In this document: one piece after another, positions 24,743 through 31,851 of the stretch
How the letters are laid out: each line of letters starts with the position of its first letter
How positions within the stretch are numbered: the stretch's first letter is position 1
Source of the DNA: Andreesenia sp964489735
GTDB taxonomy: Bacteria > Bacillota > Clostridia > Tissierellales > Gottschalkiaceae
DNA length: 51,331 nt
Reading direction: 5' to 3'
Assembly: GCA_964489735.1 (NCBI GenBank)
Contig: CAZBAL010000013.1
Location: forward strand, 1-51,331
Translations under genes and position numbers: made by a program
The notes under the pieces: generated by a model
What the model saw: only the letters and a program-made list of their open reading frames with translations
The model's database searches: none
Told to the model about the DNA's origin: nothing

Positions 24743-25315
24743 CTATTTTATCTTATTGGGTATTCCCATAAAAACCATATATACCTCATCGGAAAGCGAT
24801 GCAGTCATCATATTGACTCTACCGGAAATATCTCTGAAATACCTGGTCATTTTATTTTCCGGCACTATGCCAAGTCCAACTTCATTAGTGACAAATATAA
24901 TATCTTTATCACTTTTTCTACACATATCCACTAAGTGGTCTATATTTCTCATAATGTCTTCTTCTGTTTTCTTAGCTATACCTTCGTCTATTACACCGTC
25001 TTTATACTCCTGATTAACACCAATATTGTCAAAGAGTGTATTGGTAGTCATAAGTGTGAGACAGTCTAGTAAAACACAACTTGAAGTTTGAAATTCATTA
25101 AATTCTTCAAGCTTTTCAAACTCCTTATAAGTCTCGATTGTACTCCAGCTATCAGGTCTTCTATCCTTGTGAAGCTTGATCCTTCCCTTCATCTCATCGT
25201 CAAATGGAATAGAAGTCGCAATATAAAGCACACTCTCTTTCTCTTTAGCAATTTCTTCAGCAAAAGAGCTTTTCCCGGATCTTGCTCCACCGGATATCAA
25301 AATAACTTTACTCAT
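24743..25315 (-). CDS. cobU: Adenosylcobinamide kinase / adenosylcobinamide-phosphate guanylyltransferase
   Basis: Phosphorylates cobinamide and then transfers GMP, giving the CobS substrate. The P-loop GGARSGKSSFAEEIA starts near residue 8, followed by YIATSIPFDDEM, KDRRPDSWSTIE and NEVGLGIVPENKMTRYFRDISGRVN. The ATG at 25315 with AGGTGA upstream gives the expected 190 residues; an in-frame N-terminal extension of 24 codons lacks this support. Key enzyme of cobinamide salvage. Confidence 0.95.
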   Translation of the reverse strand: MSKVILISGGARSGKSSFAEEIAKEKESVLYIATSIPFDDEMKGRIKLHKDRRPDSWSTIETYKEFEKLEEFNEFQTSSCVLLDCLTLMTTNTLFDNIGVNQEYKDGVIDEGIAKKTEEDIMRNIDHLVDMCRKSDKDIIFVTNEVGLGIVPENKMTRYFRDISGRVNMMTASLSDEVYMVFMGIPNKIK

Positions 25316-25437
25316 ATTTTTCACCTGTCCAATCACATCACAGTTTTTTAATAAAAAACCCAAAACATAAAATAATATAAATACCATGCGCTAGCAGAGA
25401 ATCTAAAATCAAAAGTATGTAATGTACTATAAATTTA

Positions 25438-26514
25438 CTATATAGATACAAAGTAACTTCTGATTTCATCCGATAGCCGCTTATTCTGCTCTCTATATCT
25501 CACGGCTAGTCTTATATGTTCATCATCCAGTCCATAAAAGTCCCCACAAAGTCGTATATAAAACCCTTTATTAAGAAGATAGTCTCTTAGTTCATTCCCA
25601 TAACCCTTTTTCATTCTGAACATTATATAGTTTGCACTCATATTAAAAAGTTCTATTTCTTTTATTTCTTTCAGTTCCTCTAGGAACAGCTTTTTCTCTT
25701 GCTCCATCCACTTCTTCGTCCTATCTAGATAATCCTCATCTTCAATATAAGTTTCCATAGTCTTTAGAGCTAGTTGGTTTATCGTCCAAGGTTCTTTTAA
25801 CATATTCATCTTTTTAATAATTTTAGAATTTCCTACCCCGTATCCTATTCTGATACCAGGAACTCCATATATCTTAGTGACAGATTTCAATATGAACAGA
25901 TTATATTTTTCAATCAACCCTATCGCCGAGTTATAATCAGTGAACTCTATAAACGATTCATCTAAAAATACATATGTGTCCATCTTCTCACTATTTATAT
26001 ATGATAGAATCCTTTCGAGCTTTTCTATTGAAATTATTTTTCCATCAGGATTGTTGGGGCTACATATGAACAGTGCCGATACATCTTCTTCTTTAATCAT
26101 TTCAACTATTTCCTCATACTCTAAATCATGACCATTTCCTATGCTTTTAACTTCTCCTCCGGATATTTCAACCGATTTCTTATATTCAGAAAATGTAGGC
26201 TCAAATATTATCGCTTTACTACCATTTGAATGGTCTATATCTCTTGAAAATCCTGAGCAGAACGCTCTTGAGAATAGATATATGAGTTCTGTAGCTCCAT
26301 TTCCTAAAATGATATTGTCTTCAGAAATTCCTAAATACTCCCCTGTTTTTTCTATCACAGTTTCTCCATTTATTTCTGGATATCTGTCTAGATTCTCAAT
26401 TTCCTGAACAAGTACTTTTTTAAGCTTTTCAGACACTCCAAATGGATTTATATTTATACTGTAATCTATAACATCTTCATTTTTTCCATAGTAACCACCA
26501 TGTTCATTAAACAT
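25438..26514 (-). CDS. cobD: Threonine-phosphate decarboxylase, CobD type
   Basis: PLP enzyme making (R)-1-aminopropan-2-ol O-phosphate, the linker used by CbiB. The fold is aspartate-aminotransferase class I/II: DYSININPFGVS at the start, NGATELIYLF, CSPNNPDGKI, FLDESFIEF and LKSVTKIYGVPGIRIGYG with the PLP lysine. At 358 residues it fits both CobD and histidinol-phosphate aminotransferase; its place between cbiB and cobU argues for CobD. The ribosome binding site is weak. Confidence 0.88.
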   Translation of the reverse strand: MFNEHGGYYGKNEDVIDYSININPFGVSEKLKKVLVQEIENLDRYPEINGETVIEKTGEYLGISEDNIILGNGATELIYLFSRAFCSGFSRDIDHSNGSKAIIFEPTFSEYKKSVEISGGEVKSIGNGHDLEYEEIVEMIKEEDVSALFICSPNNPDGKIISIEKLERILSYINSEKMDTYVFLDESFIEFTDYNSAIGLIEKYNLFILKSVTKIYGVPGIRIGYGVGNSKIIKKMNMLKEPWTINQLALKTMETYIEDEDYLDRTKKWMEQEKKLFLEELKEIKEIELFNMSANYIMFRMKKGYGNELRDYLLNKGFYIRLCGDFYGLDDEHIRLAVRYREQNKRLSDEIRSYFVSI

Positions 26515-26537
26515 ATATGCACATCCATTCCTAAAGC

Positions 26538-27644
26538 TTAGTTTTTTATAATTTTTAAAATGTATTCAAAAGTCGGTAGCCATTCAACTATATATTCATA
26601 TAAAAACATTACTGAAAATACAGTGAATACTGCTTGTGAAATCAAAACTAGTTTACTTGCAGTTACTATGTCTTCAACCTTGACTTCTCTTCTTCTATCG
26701 CCAATCGTAGGCTTATATACTGGCTTCCCAAAGTAATTATGAGTTCCGCCTAGCTGGATATTCATAAGACCTGCTACCATCCCCTCTGGATAGGCACAGT
26801 TTGGACTCTTATGGTTTTTTCTATCTCTGAACATTATTTTTATGCCATTTTTCATATCCAAATTTAAGAACACACCGGAAATACCTATAAATAATGCACC
26901 GAATCTCGCAGGAATTATATTTAGAATATCATCTGCTTTTGCTGATGCAAATCCTATATCTCCATACTTCTCATTATTATAACCTATCATAGAGTCCAGC
27001 GTATTTACTGTCTTATAGAGATAGATAAGTTCTGCTGGTATATTAAAAATACTCCCCACAAATGCAAAAAATAGTGGAGAAATCACTCCATCAATCGTAT
27101 TCTCAGAAGCTGTTTCTATAGTTGCTTTTATAACCTCTTCTTCTGTCAGCTCATTCGTATCTCTTCCTACCAGGTAAGAAAGCTGAATACGTGCTTTTTC
27201 AATCCCTGACTCTTTCAAAGATTTATAAACTTTCATGCATTCTTCATAGAGACATTTTCCTGCTATCCCCGAATAAATAATGTATGTTTTAATTATATAA
27301 TATAAATATTTATTTACAACTTTAAATAAATATAAAGTTCCAAAAATAGTAATAGCCACAATAATTACAGATAGTATTAAAATAATATATCCGCCCAGCT
27401 TCAAGTTTTTGAAGTTTTCCCTGACTTTTTTCTCAAAAAAACTTATGAGTTTACCTATATATCTTATGGGATGTGGAATAGAATAAGGATCTCCTATTAT
27501 ATAATCCAACAATACGGCTATCACAATTATTGTTAAGTTCACTTTAACAGAAGAACTGCTCATTGATAAATAAGGTGACTTTAGCATATTCGGAAAATTC
27601 AATCCCGCTAAACTGACAAGGAATGAACTCATATTAATAAACAT
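26538..27644 (-). CDS. cbiB: Adenosylcobinamide-phosphate synthase CbiB
   Basis: Membrane enzyme that attaches aminopropanol phosphate to adenosylcobyric acid. Family signatures are LLDYIIGDPYSIPHPIRYIG, SYLVGRDTNELTEEEV, ATIETASENTIDGVISPLFF, VNTLDSMIGYNNEKYGDIGFASAKADD and SPNCAYPEGMVAGLMNIQLGG. The assigned start gives 368 residues with about 33 residues before the usual family beginning; no good ribosome binding site picks a later start. The ATG lies 2 bases after the cbiP stop. Confidence 0.93.
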   Translation of the reverse strand: MFINMSSFLVSLAGLNFPNMLKSPYLSMSSSSVKVNLTIIVIAVLLDYIIGDPYSIPHPIRYIGKLISFFEKKVRENFKNLKLGGYIILILSVIIVAITIFGTLYLFKVVNKYLYYIIKTYIIYSGIAGKCLYEECMKVYKSLKESGIEKARIQLSYLVGRDTNELTEEEVIKATIETASENTIDGVISPLFFAFVGSIFNIPAELIYLYKTVNTLDSMIGYNNEKYGDIGFASAKADDILNIIPARFGALFIGISGVFLNLDMKNGIKIMFRDRKNHKSPNCAYPEGMVAGLMNIQLGGTHNYFGKPVYKPTIGDRRREVKVEDIVTASKLVLISQAVFTVFSVMFLYEYIVEWLPTFEYILKIIKN

Positions 27645-27646
27645 AT

Positions 27647-28483
27647 CTAAAGCCCCATAATTTCTTTTATTTTTTTCAAATTAGTATTATCTTCAACAAA
27701 TTTTGCCAATCTATCATATTCCTTTTCCCTAAGCTCAATATCCGCAATCTTCTCTCCAGCTTTTCCTGAATAATAGCTGTCTTCTTCTTCTATGTCAAAA
27801 TTCTCAAAAGGTATTATGCCAAGACACGGAATATTTAACCTTTCTTCCAACTCATATATTCCTGGCATGAGAATTTCTTTCTTTCCTCTGAATTTATTGA
27901 TTATAAATCCTTTTATTCTATCTCCATCTTCCATATCCATTATTTTGACAGTCCCATATATTGAAGCAAATACTCCGCCTTTTTCAATATCTCCCACGAG
28001 AATAACTGGAGCATCTACCATATGTGCTAATCCCATATTCACAAAGTCATTTTCTCTTAAGTTTATTTCAGCAGGACTTCCAGCTCCTTCTATCACTATT
28101 ACATCATTCTCTTTTTCCAACGCATTGTATGATTCTTTTACAGCTGGAATTAGTTCTTTTTTCTTATCATGATATTTTTTAGCATCCGTATTCTCAGTAT
28201 CTTCACCTTTTACTATGACCATGCTCCCAGTATCTGAGTTTGGAACTAATAAAATGGGATTCATAATCGAACTGGGTTCTGCCCCTGCAGCCTCTGCCTG
28301 TACAATCTGAGAAGAAGCTATCTTCTTTCCATCGTCCAATACAGTGACATTTCTAGTCATATTCTGAGACTTAAATGGGGCAGTCTTATATCCTTCATTT
28401 TTAAATATTCTGCAGAAAGCTGTGGTCAATAGGCTTTTCCCAGCTGATGACCCTGTTCCCTGTATCATTAAATTTGCTTTCAA
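27647..28483 (-). CDS. cbiP: Cobyric acid synthase CbiP/CobQ lacking the glutaminase domain
   Basis: CbiP amidates four carboxyl groups of the corrin ring using ATP and glutamine-derived ammonia. This protein is 278 residues against about 500 for the family. The N-terminal ATPase domain is intact: MIQGTGSSAGKSLLTTAFCR (P-loop), FKSQNMTRNV, AEAAGAEPSSIMNPILL, VIEGAGSPAEINLRE and GFIINKFRG. After GIIPFENFDIEEEDSYYSGK it passes straight to REKEYDRLAKFVEDN, which resembles the extreme C-terminal tail of full-length CobQ. The class I glutamine amidotransferase domain between them, with its catalytic Cys, is absent. TTG start at 28483 with AGAGGTGAT upstream. It may use free ammonia or a separate glutaminase, or be decaying. 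Confidence 0.85.
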   Translation of the reverse strand: MKANLMIQGTGSSAGKSLLTTAFCRIFKNEGYKTAPFKSQNMTRNVTVLDDGKKIASSQIVQAEAAGAEPSSIMNPILLVPNSDTGSMVIVKGEDTENTDAKKYHDKKKELIPAVKESYNALEKENDVIVIEGAGSPAEINLRENDFVNMGLAHMVDAPVILVGDIEKGGVFASIYGTVKIMDMEDGDRIKGFIINKFRGKKEILMPGIYELEERLNIPCLGIIPFENFDIEEEDSYYSGKAGEKIADIELREKEYDRLAKFVEDNTNLKKIKEIMGL

Positions 28484-28529
28484 CTTATCACCTCTTATAA
28501 GCAATTTTATCTAGTATTTATAGTCTAAA

Positions 28530-28563
28530 CCACTCATGAACAGAATTACTAGTGTACAGCAAT
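28530..28563 (-). promoter_or_regulatory. Cob-cluster motif, copy upstream of cbiP
   Basis: Partner of the block at 23887-23920; 24 of 34 bases identical, with the longest exact run AGTGTAC. It lies about 47 bases before the cbiP start, in the promoter/leader region of the cob operon. Confidence 0.5.
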
Positions 28564-28620
28564 TTCTTACCCATAAACTGATTTCAAAATATTTTGCTAA
28601 TTATCTATATATATACAAAA

Positions 28621-28655
28621 AAACAGATTACGCTTGTTGAAACGCATCTGTTTTT
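28621..28655 (-). terminator. Terminator after the D-2-hydroxyacid dehydrogenase gene
   Basis: AACAGAT pairs with ATCTGTT, with inner pairing CGCTT/AACG, followed by a T run on the minus strand. A and T runs on both sides allow use in either direction. It separates this gene from the cob operon. Confidence 0.75.
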
Positions 28656-28773
28656 ATCTTACTAATAAAATAAATTATATGCAAATACTATCAAGACAAA
28701 AATCAAAACAGTCTTTGAACAGCTCCATGAACTCATATGATACTATATAACCAAATTCTCATATGTGTCCGCT

Positions 28774-29724
28774 TTAGAGAGGTTTTCTGTCTCCATTATT
28801 AAGGAAAGATTCTACATTCAGGTATACTTCATCAATCAGTTTTGTTCTTGCCTCCACTGATGACCATGCTGTATGCGGTGTCATGAGTATTCTATCTGTA
28901 TCTATATCGAACAATGGACTATCTTCTTTTATAGGCTCATTCTCAAATACATCCAGACCTGCCGCAAATATCAAATCTTCCGAAATGGCTCTTTTCAGAT
29001 CTTCTTCGTTGATGATTCCACCTCTTGCAACATTTATTATTATAGAATCTTTTTTCATTATTTTAAACTTATCATAATCAATCAGATTTTCAGTTTCACC
29101 AGTCAGTGGACAGTGAATCGAAATCACATCTGAAGTTTTCAGCAGCTCATCTAGCTCAAGTCTTTCATATTTATCTGATGAGTTATTTGGTGAGTGATAC
29201 TTTATCTCGGCTCCAAAAGCCTCTGCGAGTCTTGCTACTTCTTTTCCTATATCACCCATTCCTATTATGCCCCACTGCATGCTGTCCAACTGCCTTATAG
29301 GATCGCCTAATTTGGTCATATTGTGACTTCTGCTGTATTCTCCAGATTTTACATACCTATCCATCTGTCCAAATCTGCAGATTAGAGAGAGAGCCATAGC
29401 TAAGGTATGTTGTGAAACACTCTTAGTGGAATATCCTGCTACATTATATATGCTGACTCCTTTTTCTTTAGCATACTCTAAGTCTACATTGTTGTATCCT
29501 GTAGCTGTTATTGCAACCATTTTTAATTTTTCTGCTCTATCAAGTAAAGTTTTGTCAATTTTAACCTTGTTGGTTATTATGACATCGAGGTCTTTTACTG
29601 TTTCATAGAGCTCTTCTCCGGATAAATCCCTGTAAACACTCAGTTCACCCAGCTTTTCAAATTCCTTCATACTCAGATCTTCACCTAAGGCTTTACAGTC
29701 TAATATAGCTATTTTTACACTCAT
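28774..29724 (-). CDS. D-2-hydroxyacid dehydrogenase (NAD-dependent)
   Basis: Interconverts a 2-oxoacid and D-2-hydroxyacid. The 316-residue protein has the NAD-binding motif GIIGMGDIGKEVARLAEAFG at about 151-170 and the catalytic Arg in INVARGGIINEEDL, Glu in DVFENEP and His in TPHTAW. The closest general types are glycerate/hydroxypyruvate or 2-hydroxyisocaproate dehydrogenases; the substrate cannot be assigned. AAAGGGTG precedes the ATG. It has its own terminator and no clear functional neighbour. Confidence 0.9.
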   Translation of the reverse strand: MSVKIAILDCKALGEDLSMKEFEKLGELSVYRDLSGEELYETVKDLDVIITNKVKIDKTLLDRAEKLKMVAITATGYNNVDLEYAKEKGVSIYNVAGYSTKSVSQHTLAMALSLICRFGQMDRYVKSGEYSRSHNMTKLGDPIRQLDSMQWGIIGMGDIGKEVARLAEAFGAEIKYHSPNNSSDKYERLELDELLKTSDVISIHCPLTGETENLIDYDKFKIMKKDSIIINVARGGIINEEDLKRAISEDLIFAAGLDVFENEPIKEDSPLFDIDTDRILMTPHTAWSSVEARTKLIDEVYLNVESFLNNGDRKPL

Positions 29725-29741
29725 CTAAACACCCTTTCTAC

Positions 29742-29775
29742 AAAAAAATACTGCAGTCAATAGAATCAACTGCAG
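29742..29775 (-). terminator. Terminator of the anti-sigma/histidine-phosphatase operon
   Basis: On the minus strand, CTGCAGT pairs with ACTGCAG (7 bp), followed by TATTTTTTT. Confidence 0.7.
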
Positions 29776-29788
29776 CTAGTAAATACTG

Positions 29789-30382
29789 TTATTCTGGAGG
29801 ACATATCTTTTTTAAAAAGCCGAATCCATTGTTATACTCTATTTCAGTATATGATGCATTTTTAAATTGAAACCTCCACATATCCTTTAAATCGAACTCT
29901 AGAAGATATGTAACTATGGTCTGAATTACAGCACCATGACTCACTATTATGCAATCCTCATCTTTTGCAATAATATCATGTATAAAAGGAACGACTCTAT
30001 CTTTGAGATCAGACATTGATTCACCTTCTGGTACTCTATAGTTCACAAAGTCATCATTCCACATTTTCCATTTTTCTGAATGCTTGTCTTCTATCTCTAT
30101 ACTTGACATTCCTTCAAACATTCCAAAATTAATCTCTTTAAGTTCCTCAATAAAATCAATTTTTATATCTAGAATTCTAGAGATATGAATCGAAGTGTAC
30201 TTTGTCCTCGGCATTGGACTGGAATAAATTTTTTTCACATTCCCCTGATATTTCCTCATAGACTTGCCGAGCTTTATTCTCTGTATACTGCCCTCTTTAG
30301 TGATAGGATAATCTGTCCAACCACTAAAGATTTTTTTCTTGTTTGCTTCTGTCTCAACATGTCTTACTAAAATAATATTCAT
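29789..30382 (-). CDS. Histidine phosphatase family protein (possible alpha-ribazole phosphatase)
   Basis: Phosphoglycerate-mutase-like fold of 197 residues. The catalytic motif reads LVRHVETEANK, with the usual RHG changed to RHV, and later motifs are YSSPMPRTKYTS, EINFGMFEG and VSHGAVIQTI with the second His. The family includes CobC, which removes the phosphate in the last step of cobamide assembly; the cob cluster ends about 1.3 kb downstream and has no other cobC. It could equally be a sugar-phosphate or metabolite phosphatase. Its ATG directly follows the TAG of the anti-sigma-type gene. Confidence 0.82.
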   Translation of the reverse strand: MNIILVRHVETEANKKKIFSGWTDYPITKEGSIQRIKLGKSMRKYQGNVKKIYSSPMPRTKYTSIHISRILDIKIDFIEELKEINFGMFEGMSSIEIEDKHSEKWKMWNDDFVNYRVPEGESMSDLKDRVVPFIHDIIAKDEDCIIVSHGAVIQTIVTYLLEFDLKDMWRFQFKNASYTEIEYNNGFGFLKKICPPE

Positions 30383-30790
30383 CTAGGCAATTTCATCTTT
30401 TCTGATACTTTTTCTAACGAAAACTTCATTATTATTGATGTTAAATTCATCACAAAGTCCATTCACCATAATTAATCCTCTACCACTCGATTTCATATCA
30501 AAAACATTATAAGAATCTAAACAGTATTCAAATCCTTGTCCCTCATCTCTAACACAAATTAGTAACTCATCATTTTCTAGCGTGATATCAAGGTAAACCT
30601 TCTTATCCTGATCCATTGAATTTCCATGAACTACACCATTGACAACTAACTCTGTGAGTATTGTCTTTATATCGAAAATAATATCTTCATCTTTTATAGT
30701 TTCTTTCAAATTTTCAAGAACTAGATTTGTTTTTTCCTTAACATCGGCAAGATTACTACTAATCTCAATACTCAACACTTGAGAACCCAT
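30383..30790 (-). CDS. Anti-sigma-factor-type serine kinase (RsbW/SpoIIAB-like HATPase)
   Basis: A 135-residue GHKL ATPase with the N box ELVVNGVVHGN, G1 box RDEGQGF and G2 box GRGLIMVNGL. Such stand-alone domains bind sigma factors and phosphorylate anti-anti-sigma proteins, which SpoIIE-type phosphatases dephosphorylate; a PAS/SpoIIE protein is encoded at 10027-11157, but no direct link can be shown. The ATG at 30790 is preceded by GGGGTGTGA. No sigma or STAS gene is adjacent. Confidence 0.85.
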   Translation of the reverse strand: MGSQVLSIEISSNLADVKEKTNLVLENLKETIKDEDIIFDIKTILTELVVNGVVHGNSMDQDKKVYLDITLENDELLICVRDEGQGFEYCLDSYNVFDMKSSGRGLIMVNGLCDEFNINNNEVFVRKSIRKDEIA

Positions 30791-30916
30791 TTTATCACAC
30801 CCCAACTTTGTACATATACAATATCCTATCCTATACTATACCCAATGATTGGAATTTAACACAGATTCTTTGTTAATATTTGAGCATATTTTATGTTAAA
30901 TGCATTGTTTTTGGGG

Positions 30917-30922
30917 TATACT
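30917..30922 (+). promoter_or_regulatory. Rubredoxin promoter -10
   Basis: TATACT with a weak GTTAAA-like -35 17 bases upstream; about 37 bases before the rubredoxin ATG. Confidence 0.45.
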
Positions 30923-30958
30923 AAAGTTAGGGATATTTAATGAGAGGAGATGTATATT

Positions 30959-31117
30959 ATGGACAAATATGTATGCTTACCATGTGGTTACGTTTATGAC
31001 CCAGCGGCTGGAGACCCAGACAACGGAGTAGAGCCAGGAACTGCATTTGAAGATATTCCTGAGGATTGGTTATGCCCAATCTGCGGAGCTGACAAATCAA
31101 ATTTTGAAAAAGAATAA
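30959..31117 (+). CDS. Rubredoxin
   Basis: A 52-residue electron carrier with one Fe(Cys)4 site. It reads MDKYVCLPCGYVYDPAAGDP, with ligand cysteines at positions 6, 9, 39 and 42 (CLPC and CPIC) and the family core DWLCPICG. AGGAGAT lies about 8 bases before the ATG, and a strong terminator follows. In anaerobes rubredoxins feed oxygen- or NO-detoxifying enzymes. It is a single-gene unit divergent from the anti-sigma-type gene. Confidence 0.97.
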   Translation: MDKYVCLPCGYVYDPAAGDPDNGVEPGTAFEDIPEDWLCPICGADKSNFEKE

Positions 31118-31120
31118 AAT

Positions 31121-31157
31121 AAAAAATCTGAGGAAAAATAGATCCTCAGATTTTTTT
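31121..31157 (+). terminator. Rubredoxin terminator
   Basis: AAAATCTGAGGA pairs with TCCTCAGATTTT (12 bp), followed by a T run. Confidence 0.93.
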
Positions 31158-31236
31158 ATTTCTATCTATATTTATTCTATTCATTGACTTTCTATCTTGT
31201 TACTTTGAAAGCATTATAATCTCTTCATATTTACTG

Positions 31237-31851
31237 CTATTCAGATTGGTTCCTGAACTCATAGTTCATCTTATAAAGGTCAGACAGTACTTCCCATATT
31301 TCATCTCTGTTTATTTTTTTACTAGCTGAAAATGGAAGTATAAAACTCTTGTCCTCGATGCCCAGCTTTTTAGCAATTATATTTATATGCTTTTGCCACT
31401 GACCTTTTGAAATCTTGTCAGCTTTTGTAGCTATGACTATGCCATTGAATCCACATTTTTTTATCCACTCATACATGAGTTTATCGTGTTCTCCTGGCTC
31501 ATGTCTTATATCAACGAGCAAAATAACCTCTATAAGACTCTCTCTTACCTGGAAATACTCTTCTATCATCTCTGCCCAATTTTCTCTTTTCGACTTTGAT
31601 GTTCTAGCGTAACCGTATCCAGGTAAATCAATCAGTCTCATATTACCATTAACTTCATAGAAATTCACAGTCTGTGTCTTACCTGGCTGTCCACTTGTCC
31701 TAGCCAGATTTTTTCTATTCACCAGCGTGTTTATAAGCGAAGATTTTCCGACATTAGATCTTCCAGCGAAGGCTATTTCCAAAATGCCTTCCTCCGGATA
31801 TTGTGATTTTCTCCCTGCAGTTATCAAAAGTTCTGCACTATCTATCTTCAT
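31237..31851 (-). CDS. engB: Ribosome biogenesis GTPase EngB (YsxC)
   Basis: TrmE-Era-EngA-EngB family GTPase required for 50S assembly. G1 is FAGRSNVGKSSLIN (near 29-42), then SGQPGKTQTVNFY (G2), LIDLPGYGYA (G3), ATKADK (G4) and PFSAS (G5). Length is 204 residues, full size. Its start overlaps the lon 3' end by 14 bases, as is common in Firmicutes, so it is coupled to lon. Confidence 0.96.
   Translation of the reverse strand: MKIDSAELLITAGRKSQYPEEGILEIAFAGRSNVGKSSLINTLVNRKNLARTSGQPGKTQTVNFYEVNGNMRLIDLPGYGYARTSKSKRENWAEMIEEYFQVRESLIEVILLVDIRHEPGEHDKLMYEWIKKCGFNGIVIATKADKISKGQWQKHINIIAKKLGIEDKSFILPFSASKKINRDEIWEVLSDLYKMNYEFRNQSE

Noticed and set aside
25940..26407. Several plus-strand open frames opposite the cobD-type gene
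   Set aside because: They are antisense shadows of a complete PLP-enzyme gene and lack ribosome binding sites and recognisable domains.
28505..28773. Cobalamin riboswitch upstream of cbiP
   Set aside because: The same core elements are missing; only a terminator and the 34-bp shared motif were recognised.
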